A stretch of 42,701 nt of DNA, from positions 1 through 42,701 of the forward strand of contig CANQLH010000018.1 of the NCBI GenBank assembly GCA_947624655.1, in the 5' to 3' direction. Under the pieces are notes generated by a model. It made no database searches, had not been told where the DNA came from, and worked only from the letters and a program-made list of their open reading frames with translations. Origin of the DNA: an uncultured Clostridia bacterium (GTDB lineage Bacteria > Bacillota > Clostridia > TANB77 > CAG-508). This document shows, one piece after another, positions 29,595 through 39,612 of this stretch. Position 1 is the stretch's first letter; each line of letters begins with the position of its first letter. The position numbers were made by a program, and so were the translations under genes.

Positions 29595-30690
29595 TCAAGT
29601 GTTATTTTCTTTATCTTTCTTTTTTTCTTCGACAATTCCGATTTTCCACATAAAATATTTTTTTATTTTCGTTTAAAAGTTCCAACTTGTCTGTGCATGT
29701 AATAATAATTTGTGTATTTTTTACATCTTCTAAAAAACTTTCTCTTCTTTCCTTGTCTAATTCTGACATAAAATCATCTAATAATAGTATTGGACTTTCT
29801 TCTATTTCATCTTTGATTATTTCTAATTCACTTAATTTTATTGATAAAATTGCACTTCTATGTTGGCCCTGTGAACCATATATTTCTAGATTATTTTCAT
29901 TTATATATAACTTTAAATCATCTCTATGTATGCCCTTTATTGTATATCCTTTTATTATATCTATCTTTCTATTTTTCTTTAATAGGTTTAAAAATTCTTC
30001 TTTATTTGTAAAGTCTGTAATATATTCAATTCTTATATCTTCTTTATTTTTAGTTATCTTTTTATGTATGTCTACTATTTTTTCTTCTAATTTTTTTACA
30101 AATTCTTTCCTATAAATACTTATTATTTCTGCATAATCTGCTAATTTTTCTTCCCATATTTCAAGTAATTCTTCATTTTTATTTTCTAGTTTTATTTGTT
30201 TTAAATAGTTATTTCTTTGTTCTATTGTCTTGTCATACATATTCAAATTATACAAATATGCAGGTCTAAGCTGACTTATCATTACATCTAATAATCTTCT
30301 TCTTTTAGATGGGCCTTCTTTAAATATATTTATGTCGTCAGGATTAAAAAGTACTATATTAACATTTCCTAATACTTCACTCATTTTTTTTACTTTAATA
30401 TCATTTAAGGAAATTATTTTTTTGTTTGATATTTCTAGTTTTACTTTTCCTTCCCTATCTTTTTTTACATAATTAACTTCTACTTTTGCAAAGTCTTTAT
30501 TAATGTTTATTACTTCTTTGTCTTTTCCTGCTCTATATGACTTTCCAATAGCAGACATGTATATTGCTTCAACAATATTAGTTTTCCCTTGTGCATTGTT
30601 TCCATAAAATATATTTATATTTTTATCAAGTTTTATTTCTTGTTCTACATAGTTTCTAAAATTATATATTTTTATTTTATCTATGTACAT
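29595..30690 (-). CDS. recF: DNA replication and repair protein RecF, C-terminus set by +1 shift at CGG 29640-29638
   Basis: SMC-like ATPase that loads RecA at gaps. Walker A GNNAQGKTN (near residue 30), LYGSQGQHRSAILSIKLSE (signature region) and Walker B PILLLDDFMSELD are present. The conventional frame ends ...YVENRNCRRKKER at 29611. Reading the in-frame CGG as C+GGA gives YVENGIVEEKKKDKENNT with a stop at 29595; VENG is the usual RecF ending, and an acidic/lysine tail is unremarkable. Length becomes 364 residues. The gene starts 10 nt after dnaN. This is one of the sites that would be missed by searching only for broken genes. Confidence 0.93.
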
Positions 30691-30700
30691 CTTTATCCTC

Positions 30701-31820
30701 TTATTCTTGAATTCTTATAGGTAATATCATATATACATAATCTCCTGTTTCTTCTACTGACTTAATTATTGATGGAGATATGCTACTTCCAAATTCAACA
30801 TAAATTTCTTCATCATCTATTGCTTTTAGTGCATCTAGAAAATATTTTGGATTGAATCCTACTTCTAAATTTTTTCCTTCTGTTGTAATAAATATTTCTT
30901 CCTTTGCATCTCCTGCTTGATTCTTACATGAAATAACGATTTTTCCTATTTCAATTGAAACTTTTACAGGATATTTTCTTTCTTTTTCTATACTTGACAT
31001 AGAAATTAAGCTTACTCTTTCAAAACATTCTTGTAATTCTTTTTTATTAACTCTTATTCTTGTTTCATAAGTTTTAGGAATAACTTTCTCATATTCTAAG
31101 AATTCTCCTTCTAATAGTCTTGTTACAATTTTGCAATTTTCCATTTCAAATAGTGCTTGATTTTTTGCTACACTAATTTTTATCTTATCAAATGAATCTG
31201 ATATTATCTTATTTACTTCATTTAAAGTTTTTCCCGGAATAATTACTTTGAAATCATTTACTTTTTCTTCTAAGTTTCTTTTTTTCCATCCAAGCCTATA
31301 ACCGGTCAACAGCTACAACATTTATTTGGTTATCTTTTATTTCAAATAAGCATCCTGTAAAAATTGGTCTATGTACTTCTGTGCTAACAGCGAATATTGT
31401 TTTTCTAATCATATCTTTTAGATTATTCTGTTCTAATTCTACCCAATTTTCTTCATCTATTTTTGGAAGTTCTGGAAATTCAATTGGATTCATTGTAGCA
31501 AGTTTATACAAAGAGCCTTCACATTCTATTATAAGAAGTTCTTTATCATCTACTGTAATTGAAATATCTGTATCTGGTAATCTTCTTATTATCTCACTAA
31601 ATACTGTAGCTGTAACAACTGTATTACCTTGCTCTATTACATCACAATCTATTACATATTCAATACCTAGTTCTAAATCATATGTAGTTAATTTAACTTG
31701 ATTATCATTTGTTTGAATAAGTATACCTTCTAATATTGGCATTGGTGTTTTAGAAGATACTCCTCTTACTACGGAATTAATAGCTTTGAGCAAATTTGAT
31801 TTTTCACAGATGAATTTCAT
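30701..31820 (-). CDS. dnaN: DNA polymerase III beta sliding clamp, needs +1 shift at CGG 31304-31302
   Basis: Ring-shaped processivity clamp of the replisome. It shows the three-fold clamp-domain pattern, beginning MKFICEKSNLLKAINSVVRGVSSKTPMPILEGILI and ending with the typical YMILPIRI. The conventional frame ends at VVAVDRL. Skipping the C of CGG gives VVAVDGYRLGWKKRNLE, the conserved D-G-(Y/H)-R-L segment of the clamp-binding face, for a 372-residue protein. GGAGG lies before the ATG. It is downstream of dnaA and the origin, and upstream of recF. Confidence 0.97.
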
Positions 31821-32158
31821 TTTGCTTCTTCCTCCTTTTAAATAATAATATTTTTAGTAGTAGTATTAGTAGCTATGTGAATTGTGTGGAAAAGTAAATA
31901 AAACCTTTATATCCGTAAGCTTTTACTGCGTGGATAAGTTGTTTATAACTTTTGTCAAAATCCACATAAAAAATTTTTTTTTTGATTTTTGTGGAAAAAT
32001 TTATGAAAAATTTAGTTTTCAACAAATTTTAAACACGTTATTCACAATTAAATGTGAATAACTAATGTCTTGCTTCCGTAGGAAGAATTACATTTATTTT
32101 TTTATTTAAAAAATTATCAAACAATATTTTTCATAAAAGTTTATTTTTTATTTATATT
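31821..32158. other. Probable oriC: dnaA-dnaN intergenic region with DnaA boxes
   Basis: The 338-base gap between dnaA and dnaN, a usual oriC position in Firmicutes. It contains DnaA-box matches: TTATTCACA (32038-32046) and its inverted copy TGTGAATAA (32053-32061), both consensus, plus one-mismatch boxes TGTGGAAAA (31885-31893) and CGTGGATAA (31929-31937). Long A/T runs near 31970-31990 could serve as the unwinding element. The strand switch of gene direction is just beyond dnaA. Confidence 0.75.
32037..32062. promoter_or_regulatory. Inverted pair of consensus DnaA boxes
   Basis: GTTATTCACA (32037-32046) and TGTGAATAAC (32053-32062) form a perfect 10-bp inverted repeat with a 6-nt spacer. 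Each arm is a consensus DnaA box, so one head-to-head DnaA pair could bind here. It is also palindromic enough to act as a hairpin. Confidence 0.75.
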
Positions 32159-33497
32159 TTAATCTTTTGGTTTTAATATAATATTTTTCACACTATCCAC
32201 AACTGATTTTGTTGTCTTATTATTTTTCATTTCTGTTTCTATTTTGTTACAGGCATGCATAACTGTTGAATGGTCTCTACCTCCAAAAGCATTTCCAATA
32301 TTTTTATATTGCATTTTTGCAAGTTCTCTACAAAGGTACATTGCGATTTGTCTTGGATATGCTATTTCATTAGAACGTTTTGAACTGTCTATATCCCCTA
32401 CATCTATATTAAAATATCTTGCAACAGTATCTTTTATATATTCTGATGAGATAACTTTTTCTTTATGAGCTATTACATCAACAATTGCTTTTTCTGCAAG
32501 TTCTAATGTTATTGGACTATGAGTTAATGAAGCTTGAGCAACTATCTTTTTTAAGGTACCTTCAAGTTCTCTTATATTTGAATCAACTTTTGTTGCAATA
32601 TTAGATAAAACTAAATCATCTATTACAATATTTTGAAGTTGCACCTTTTTTCTAAGAATTGCAAGCCTTGTTTCATAATTTGCAGCGGATATATCTACTA
32701 ATAGACCCCAATCAAATCTTGATTTTAAACGTTCTTCTAGAGGGTTTATATCTTTTGGTGGTTTATCACTTGTTAGAACAATTTGACCTTTATTATCGCA
32801 AATAGTATTAAAAGTGTGGAAAAATTCTTCTTGTATCCCCTCTTTACCTGCTATGAATTGTATATCGTCTATTAAAAGAACATCAATATTTCTATATTTT
32901 TGTCTGAAATTTTCGTTAGAATTATTTTTTATTCCATTAATAAAGTCGTTTGTAAATTGCTCTGAAGTTACATATAACACTTTTTTATTTGGAGTTCTCT
33001 TAAGAATTTCATTTCCTATTGCGTGCATTAGATGAGTTTTTCCGAAGACCAACTCCTCCATATATGAAAAGTGGATTATATGAAATACCAGGAGCTTCAG
33101 AAACTGCAAGTGATGCAGCTTGTGCAAATCTATTATTCTCCCCTATTACAAAATTATTAAATGTAAGTTCAGGTTTTAAATTTGAATTAAATTGATTTTC
33201 ATTTGATTGAAAAACTACTTCAGTATTATTTTCTTCTAGATTTTTTGTTGTAACGTAATTTAATTTATATATTTTTTGAGTTATATCTTTAAAACAGTTA
33301 ATTAATAAAGGTTCATATTGCTTTATTTGATTACCGTAAAATTCTGTTGGTACAAGCAAATTTACAACATCATTTTGAATTGATGCAATTTCAATGGGTG
33401 CAATCCAAGTGTCGTAAGCAAGCTGTGTTATGGCTTGCATTGATTTCTCTTTGACTGAATTCATTATACTTTTATAGTCTCTATATTCTTCTTGCAT
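32159..33497 (-). CDS. dnaA: Chromosomal replication initiator DnaA, needs +1 shift at CGG 33044-33042
   Basis: Origin-binding AAA+ initiator. Domain I is at the N-terminus ([16 protein letters not shown]), then a linker, then the AAA+ domain with Walker [11 protein letters not shown], and the C-terminal DnaA-box-binding helix-turn-helix ([15 protein letters not shown]...[15 protein letters not shown]). The conventional frame stops inside Walker A ([11 protein letters not shown]). Skipping the C gives [17 protein letters not shown], the invariant P-loop, for 445 residues. GGAGG at 33507-33503 lies 5 nt before ATG 33497, so I prefer that start to ATG 33509. Since the cell cannot lack DnaA, the site must be read through efficiently. 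Confidence 0.97.
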
Positions 33498-33528
33498 AAC
33501 ATCCTCCATTTAATTTTTTTCTTAACAT

Positions 33529-33558
33529 ATAATATCAAAAAAAGGAAAAAGATGTCAA
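33529..33558 (-). promoter_or_regulatory. Putative promoter of dnaA
   Basis: On the minus strand TTGACA (33558-33553), an 18-nt spacer and TATTAT (33534-33529). Just upstream, TGTGGAAAATT occurs twice (about 33564 and 33584), a DnaA-box-like direct repeat that could allow autoregulation. Confidence 0.6.
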
Positions 33559-33647
33559 TAAAAAATGTGGAAAATTTTTTATAAAATGTGGAAAATTAAG
33601 TAATATGCATTATATAGCTTATTTCCCTAAGAAAATTTCAAAAATAC

Positions 33648-33677
33648 TTGACAATTCAAATACTTTTAATGTATAAT
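33648..33677 (+). promoter_or_regulatory. Sigma-A promoter of rpmH
   Basis: Consensus TTGACA (33648-33653), 18-nt spacer, consensus TATAAT (33672-33677), 38 nt before the rpmH start. It drives the rightward rpmH-rnpA-yidD-yidC-jag run. Confidence 0.85.
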
Positions 33678-33714
33678 TTTAATGTTATTTATAAACAAAT
33701 TTAGGAGGTGCAAA

Positions 33715-33849
33715 ATGAAGAGAACATATCAACCAAAAAAAATACAAAGACAAAAGGAACATGGATTTTTAAAGAGAATGAAAACTAGAGCTGGAAGAAA
33801 TGTATTAAAATCAAGAAGACAAAAGGGTAGAAAAAAATTAAGCGCATAA
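33715..33849 (+). CDS. rpmH: 50S ribosomal protein L34
   Basis: A 44-residue, highly basic protein with the diagnostic MKRTYQPKK...[28 protein letters not shown] pattern. AGGAGG lies 8 nt before the ATG. It is too short for most ORF cut-offs. First gene of the rightward origin-proximal operon. Confidence 0.98.
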   Translation: MKRTYQPKKIQRQKEHGFLKRMKTRAGRNVLKSRRQKGRKKLSA

Positions 33850-33879
33850 ATATATGACATATAATTTAGAAGTGATAAT

Positions 33880-34218
33880 ATGAGAAAAACAGAAAAATTA
33901 AAGAAGAATTATGAATTTAGATTTATATTAACTAAAGGAAAATATTATTCAGGAAAATACATAGAGGCTTTTGCTATAAAAAATAATTTAAAAATTAATA
34001 AGATAGGGATTGCAATAGGGAGAAAACAGGCAAAAGCTGTAAAAAGAAATTATTATAAGAGACTTATAAGAGAAGCATATAGACTTAATGAAGATAAAAT
34101 AGATGTAGGGAATAGTATAGTATTTTTAGTAAAAAAGAAAGTAAATGTTGATGAAATTAATTTCATCAACATTCAAAATGATTTATTATTGATTTTACAA
34201 AAAATAGGACAAGTATAG
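33880..34218 (+). CDS. rnpA: Ribonuclease P protein component
   Basis: Basic protein that assists RNase P RNA in 5' processing of tRNA. It has KKNYEFRFILTKGKYYSGKYIEAF and the conserved RNR-like motif here as KAVKRNYYKRLIREAYR. 112 residues, normal length. Standard position after rpmH. All arginines are AGA/AGG-type; no CGG. Confidence 0.97.
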   Translation: MRKTEKLKKNYEFRFILTKGKYYSGKYIEAFAIKNNLKINKIGIAIGRKQAKAVKRNYYKRLIREAYRLNEDKIDVGNSIVFLVKKKVNVDEINFINIQNDLLLILQKIGQV

Positions 34219-34223
34219 TTATT

Positions 34224-34433
34224 ATGAGAAGAATTTTAATTTTTTTAATTGAAGTATATCAAAAATATGTGTCACCAATACTTGGAAATAACTGTAAATA
34301 TTATCCTACGTGTTCTGAATATGCAAAACAAGCAATAAGAAAATATGGAGTATTTACGGGAAGTTTTTATGCAATAAAAAGGATAATAAAATGTAATCCA
34401 TTTTCAAAAGGGGGATATGACCCTCTAAAATAG
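34224..34433 (+). CDS. yidD: Membrane protein insertion efficiency factor YidD
   Basis: A 69-residue protein with the signature YQKYVSPILGNNCKYYPTCSEYAKQAI and the C-terminal PFSKGGYDPL. It helps YidC-dependent membrane insertion. Five nt after rnpA. Confidence 0.97.
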   Translation: MRRILIFLIEVYQKYVSPILGNNCKYYPTCSEYAKQAIRKYGVFTGSFYAIKRIIKCNPFSKGGYDPLK

Positions 34434-34447
34434 TATGGAGGAATCAG

Positions 34448-35308
34448 ATGATAGCATTTTTTGCAAATATATTTGGCTATTTGTTAAATCTTTTATATAA
34501 TATAATTCAAAATTATGGAATAGCAATAATATTATTTTCAGTAATTGTAAAAATTATTTTATTGCCAATATCAATAAAACAGCAAAAAACAATGGAGAAA
34601 ACAACAAAACTTCAAGAAGAATTAAAGGTTTTACAAGTTAAATACAAAAATAATCCAGAAGAAATGCAAAGAGAAACTTTAGAATTATACAAGAGGGTAG
34701 GCATGAGCCCTTTTGCAGGATGCTTAAGTGCAATAATTCAAATAATATTAATATTATCAGTATTCTATTTAGTTAGAAGTCCTTTAACATATATGAAAAA
34801 AGTTGATTCTACTGTAATAGAAAATTACATAAATGAAATAAATCAAGAATCAGAAAGTAAAGACGCTTATCCAGAAATAGCAATAATTAGGGAAAAGTCA
34901 GCAGAAGATGAACAGGTATTTATTAATATGGAATTTTTTGGATTAGATTTAAGTAGTATTCCATCAAAAGATTTCTCAGATTGGAAAACTTATGTAATAC
35001 CTGTACTTTATGTAATATCTACATTTGTATCAATGAGAATTACAACATCAATGCAAGACAAGAAAAAGAAGGAAAAGGCTACGGCTACTGATAATACAGA
35101 AGAAAAAGAGGAGTTAGATGAATTAGATATAATGAATCAGACAAATAAAAGTATGTCTTATATGATGCCAATTGTTGCAATATCAATATGTTTTATTGCT
35201 CCACTTGGACTTGCTCTATATTGGCTTACAAATAATATACTTATGATTCTTGAAAGATTAATATTAAATAGGGTGTTTAGGAAAAAGGAGGAAGAGGTAA
35301 ATGCCTGA
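34448..35308 (+). CDS. yidC: YidC/Oxa1-family membrane insertase
   Basis: Inserts proteins into the inner membrane. N-terminal helix, then the hydrophilic hairpin after KQQKTMEKTTKLQEELK and the conserved MSPFAGCLSAIIQI segment, with two later helices (SYMMPIVAISICFIAPLGLALYWLTNNI). It lacks a visible lipobox cysteine at the N-terminus. The middle loop (residues about 115-165) is longer and acidic. The stop overlaps the jag start by 8 nt. Confidence 0.95.
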   Translation: MIAFFANIFGYLLNLLYNIIQNYGIAIILFSVIVKIILLPISIKQQKTMEKTTKLQEELKVLQVKYKNNPEEMQRETLELYKRVGMSPFAGCLSAIIQIILILSVFYLVRSPLTYMKKVDSTVIENYINEINQESESKDAYPEIAIIREKSAEDEQVFINMEFFGLDLSSIPSKDFSDWKTYVIPVLYVISTFVSMRITTSMQDKKKKEKATATDNTEEKEELDELDIMNQTNKSMSYMMPIVAISICFIAPLGLALYWLTNNILMILERLILNRVFRKKEEEVNA

Positions 35309-35999
35309 ATCAAGAATATTTGAGGGAAAAACAACTAATGAGGCAATAGAAAAAGGACTAAAAGAATTGAGAGTTTCAAAAAATGATGTAGAAATAAAAG
35401 TATTAGAAAATGAAGAAAAAAGAAGCTTCTTTAATATATTAGCACCAAGAGTTGTTAAAGTAGAAATGACATTAAAAGAAAATAGAGTAGAAAGAAAGAA
35501 TAATGTTGAGAAAGTAAAGAATGAAATAAAAATAGATAAAGACATTTTAGAAAATGCAAGTAAGGAAATAAGAGAGTTTTTAGATAAATTTTTAGAGGGA
35601 ACAATAAAAGAAAAAATAGATTATAGCTGTGAAATAGGAGAGGATTCGATTAAAATTAATATAAATGATAAAAAAGCAGATTTCTTAATAGGGTATAGGG
35701 GAGAAACAATGAGTTCTCTACAAGTTTTATTAACAGCTATTGCAACGAAAAAAGAAAGTCAAAAAATCAGGGTTGAACTTGATATTTTAGGATATAGAGA
35801 AAAGAGAATAAAAACTCTTGAAGAATTAGCTGAAAAGATAGCTAAAACAGTTGTAAAAACAAGAAAGTCTATAACATTGGAGCCTATGACTCCTTATGAA
35901 AGAAAAATAATTCATACTAAGTTACAAAATAATCCAAAGGTAAAGACAATAAGCATAGGAGAAGGAATGCATAGAAAAGTTGTAGTTTCTTTAAAATAA
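35301..35999 (+). CDS. jag: RNA-binding protein Jag/KhpB
   Basis: RNA-binding protein of the SpoIIIJ-associated type. Jag_N domain (residues 2-50; ESRIFEGKTTNEAIEKGLKELR), a KH domain with IGYRGETMSSLQVL and a C-terminal R3H domain (EPMTPYERKIIHTKLQNNPKVKTISIGEG). GGAGG sits inside the end of yidC. It is the last gene before a terminator. Confidence 0.95.
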   Translation: MPESRIFEGKTTNEAIEKGLKELRVSKNDVEIKVLENEEKRSFFNILAPRVVKVEMTLKENRVERKNNVEKVKNEIKIDKDILENASKEIREFLDKFLEGTIKEKIDYSCEIGEDSIKININDKKADFLIGYRGETMSSLQVLLTAIATKKESQKIRVELDILGYREKRIKTLEELAEKIAKTVVKTRKSITLEPMTPYERKIIHTKLQNNPKVKTISIGEGMHRKVVVSLK

Positions 36000-36017
36000 T
36001 ATAGTTATATATAATCT

Positions 36018-36084
36018 AAGGTCAAAGTGAGGATTTATATATTCAAAGGTAATTTTGAATATTAAACTACTTTGACCTTTTTTT
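36018..36084 (+). terminator. Two-hairpin terminator or attenuator between jag and mnmE
   Basis: AAGGTCAAAGT (36018-36028) pairs with ACTTTGACCTT (36069-36079) and is followed by a T-run. A smaller hairpin (ATATTCAAA...TTTGAATAT) lies in the loop. The stem ends 16 nt before mnmE, so it could also attenuate mnmE. Confidence 0.75.
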
Positions 36085-36099
36085 GAAAGAGGTAAGAAA

Positions 36100-37464
36100 A
36101 TGAGTACAATTGTTGCAATATCAACAGCAATAGGAAATAGTGGAATAGGAATAATAAGAATGAGTGGAGAGGAAAGTTTTGATATTATAAAAAAAATATT
36201 CAAACCAAAGTCAAAAACACTTAACATAAAACCGAATACCATTAATTACGGCTATATTGTCGATAGAGACAAAATAGTCGACGAAGTATTAGTTTCCTTT
36301 TTTAGTTCACCAAAATCCTTTACAACGGAAAATATGTGTGAGATAAATTCTCACGGTGGAATTTTAATAATGAATAAAATATTGGAAATTTGCTTAGAAA
36401 ATGGAGCAAAACTTGCAGAACCAGGGGAATTTACTAAAAGAGCTTTTTTAAATGGAAGAATTGACTTATCACAAGCAGAAGCTATTGTTGATATTATTAA
36501 TGCTAAATCAGAAAAAGAAGCAAAAGCATCTATAAAACAACTAAAGGGAGATTTGTCTGAAAAATTATCAGAAATAAAAAGTCAAATATTAGAGGTTTTA
36601 ACTAATATAGAGGCATCGATAGATTATCCTGAATATGATGTAGAAGAAGTTACAAATAGTAAAGTATTACAACTAATGGATGTTGTAGATAATGAATTAG
36701 AAGATTTAAAAAAGACATTTGATAGAGGAAAATTAATAAAAGATGGAATAAATATTGCAATAGTTGGTAGACCAAATGCAGGAAAATCGTCGCTTTTGAA
36801 TGCCATTTTAAAAGAGGATAGAGCCATAGTTACTGAATATGAAGGAACTACGAGAGATACAATAGAAGAATTTATACAAATAGATGGAATACCTGCTAGA
36901 ATTATTGATACTGCTGGAATAAGAGAGACAGATAATGAAATTGAAAAAATTGGAATTAATAAGTCAAAAGAAGCAGTTGCAAATGCTGATTTAGTAATTG
37001 CTATAATTGATTCTAGTAAAAAATTAGAAAAAGAAGATATAGAAATTCTTAATTTAATAAAGAATAAAAAAGTAATAATTCTATTAAATAAAAATGATTT
37101 GGAAAATAAAATAGAAGAAGATGAAATAGTACAAATTATAGGAGATAAGCCTATTTTACGTATTTCAGCATTGAACAAAGAGGGAATAGAAAAACTATAT
37201 GAAACAATATCTAAAATGTATAAATTTAATGAAATAGATATAGATGATAGTTTAACAATAACCAATAATAGGCATAAACAAGCAATAAATAGTATGATAA
37301 AGAATGTAGAGAATGTTAAAAAAACAATTAAAGAAAATATGCCAATTGATATTGTAACAATATATATAACTGATATTCTAAATGATATAGGTAAAATAAC
37401 AGGGGATAGTGCTTCAGAAGATATAATTAATGAAATATTTAAAAAATTTTGTCTTGGAAAATAA
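36100..37464 (+). CDS. mnmE: tRNA modification GTPase MnmE
   Basis: Works with MnmG to form cmnm5U34 in tRNA. The N-terminal folate-binding domain contains EINSHGG and EFTKRAFLNGRIDLSQAEA. The G domain has G1 GRPNAGKSSLLNA, G2 GTTRDT, G3 DTAGIRET and G4 NKND. The C-terminal motif ending FCLGK carries the conserved Cys. 454 residues, normal length. No in-frame CGG. Confidence 0.98.
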   Translation: MSTIVAISTAIGNSGIGIIRMSGEESFDIIKKIFKPKSKTLNIKPNTINYGYIVDRDKIVDEVLVSFFSSPKSFTTENMCEINSHGGILIMNKILEICLENGAKLAEPGEFTKRAFLNGRIDLSQAEAIVDIINAKSEKEAKASIKQLKGDLSEKLSEIKSQILEVLTNIEASIDYPEYDVEEVTNSKVLQLMDVVDNELEDLKKTFDRGKLIKDGINIAIVGRPNAGKSSLLNAILKEDRAIVTEYEGTTRDTIEEFIQIDGIPARIIDTAGIRETDNEIEKIGINKSKEAVANADLVIAIIDSSKKLEKEDIEILNLIKNKKVIILLNKNDLENKIEEDEIVQIIGDKPILRISALNKEGIEKLYETISKMYKFNEIDIDDSLTITNNRHKQAINSMIKNVENVKKTIKENMPIDIVTIYITDILNDIGKITGDSASEDIINEIFKKFCLGK

Positions 37465-37530
37465 AAATCAATACTATATAAATATGAAAACAGGCTTTAA
37501 ATATAGAAAAAATTAGCAAACATTGTTTCT

Positions 37531-37546
37531 TGTTTCACGTGAAACA
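37531..37546. promoter_or_regulatory. parS centromere site
   Basis: A perfect match to the 16-bp parS palindrome TGTTTCACGTGAAACA, about 2.1 kb before parA and between mnmE and mnmG. This is the binding and loading site for ParB. Confidence 0.97.
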
Positions 37547-37611
37547 TTTATAAATAAAATAATAATAATTATATATGGTGCCATATAGGGCGAGAAAGGA
37601 ATGTAAAAATA

Positions 37612-39490
37612 ATGAAATACTTTGCAGGAGAATATGATGTAGCAGTAATTGGAGGAGGACATGCTGGTTGTGAAGCAGCACTTGCAACAGCAAGACTAGG
37701 ATTTAAAACATTATTATTTTCAATAAGTTTAGAAGCAATAGCAAATATGCCATGCAATCCAAATATAGGAGGAACCTCTAAAGGACATTTAGTTAGGGAA
37801 ATTGATGCATTACGGTGGAGAAATGGGAAAAAATATAGATAAAACATTTATACAATCGAGAATGCTCAATAAGTCTAAAGGACCTGCTGTTTATTCTTTA
37901 AGAGCACAAGCAGATAGAAAAAAGTATCATATTGAAATGAAACATACATTAGAAAAACAGGAAAATTTATTTATTAAACAAGCAGAAATCGTTGATATTG
38001 GTGTAGAGGATGGAAAAGTAAAAAGTGTTGAAACAAATATAGGAGCAATATATAATGTAAAGGAAGTAATACTTGCAACTGGAACATATTTAAAAGGAAA
38101 AATTTTTATTGGAGAATATTCGTATGAGAGTGGCCCAGATGGAGTATTTCCAGCTAATAGATTATCAAATTGCTTAAAAGATTTAGGAATAGAAATTGTT
38201 AGGTTTAAGACAGGAACACCTGCAAGAGTAAATAAAAATTCGATAGATTTTTCTAAAATGGAAATACAAAATGGTGATGATGAAATTGAAATGTTTTCTT
38301 TTGAAAATGAAGTAAAAAATATAAATCAAGTGCCATGTTATTTAACTTATACCAATGAGAAAACACATGAAATAATAAGAAAAAATTTAAATCGTTCGCC
38401 ATTATATTCAGGAAATATAAAGGGAACAGGACCAAGATATTGCCCATCAATAGAAGACAAAGTTGTAAGATTTAGTGATAAACCAAGACATCAAATTTTT
38501 ATAGAACCTATGGGGCTAGACACAGATGAAATGTATGTTCAAGGAATGAGTTCTTCTTTACCTGAAGATGTACAAATAGAAATGTATAGAACAATTCCAG
38601 GACTTGAAAATGTGCAATTTACAAGACCTGCTTATGCAATAGAGTATGATTGTATTGAACCATCACAATTAAAGCTATCTTTAGAATTAAAAAAAATATC
38701 TGGAATGTTTTTTGCAGGACAGATTAATGGGACATCTGGATATGAAGAGGCAGCGGCACAAGGAATTATTGCAGGTATAAATGCAGCTTTAAAATTAAAG
38801 GGAAGGAAGCCACTTATATTAGATAGAACTGATGGGTATATAGGAGTGCTTATTGATGATATTGTTACAAAGGGAACCAATGAGCCATATAGAATGATGA
38901 CATCTCGTGCAGAGTATAGATTACTTTTAAGACAGGATAATGCAGATTTACGACTTACTAAAAAAGGATATGAGGTAGGACTAATTTCTGAAGAAAGGTA
39001 TAAAAAATTTGAAGAAAAGAAAGAAAAGATAGATAAAGAAATAGAAAGATTGAAAAATCTTACAATTAAACCAACTCAAAAAGTAAATGAATTTCTAGTT
39101 GAATGTGGAACAACAAAGATTGACACAGGAGTAAAACTTTCAGAATTATTAAAAAGAACGGAATTAAATTATAGTGAATTAGCAGAAATAGATGAAAACA
39201 GAGATTTAGAACTTCCAAAAGATGTCGTAAAAGAAGTAGAAATTCAGATTAAGTATGAAGGGTACATAAAGATGCAAGAAATGCAAGTTGAGAAGTTTAA
39301 AAAGTTAGAAAAGAAGGAATTAAGTGAAGATATAAAGTATTCAGAAATAAATGGATTGAGCTTAGAGGCTAGACAAAAACTTGATAAATTTAAACCTATC
39401 TCTGTTGGTCAAGCATCAAGAATATCAGGCGTTTCGCCAGCAGATATTTCTGTTCTTCTTATTTATCTTGAGCAGGAAAAGAGAAAATAA
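37612..39490 (+). CDS. mnmG: tRNA uridine-5-carboxymethylaminomethyl enzyme MnmG (GidA), needs +1 shift at CGG 37813
   Basis: FAD-dependent partner of MnmE. Rossmann FAD motif [16 protein letters not shown] (residues 6-21), [15 protein letters not shown], the GTYLKG region and the C-terminal [16 protein letters not shown]. The conventional frame ends soon after [12 protein letters not shown]. Skipping the C of GCA TTA CGG TGG AGA gives [18 protein letters not shown], an invariant block, and a 625-residue protein of normal length. The essential nearby catalytic region would be lost without the shift. Confidence 0.97.
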
Positions 39491-39517
39491 ATTAATAAAA
39501 AAATAGTTTAAAAATTA

Positions 39518-39561
39518 TTGACATATTAATAATAATTTTATATTATTAATATGTCGTTTTT
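39518..39561 (+). promoter_or_regulatory. Promoter overlapped by a 15-bp inverted repeat before parA
   Basis: TTGACA (39518-39523), 17-nt spacer and TATTAT (39541-39546) fit a sigma-A promoter. The same DNA forms GACATATTAATAATA (39520-39534) with TATTATTAATATGTC (39541-39555), then GTTTTT, so it may instead be, or also be, a terminator for mnmG or an operator. Confidence 0.6.
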
Positions 39562-39612
39562 ATTTAATAGAACAACATAAAACTGACAAAATGGCAAAAA
39601 GGAGGAAGAATT

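Noticed and set aside
31821-33714. rpmH-dnaA gap as the sole oriC
   Set aside because: It has only weak TGTGGAAAA-type boxes; the dnaA-dnaN gap has the consensus boxes. A two-part origin remains possible.
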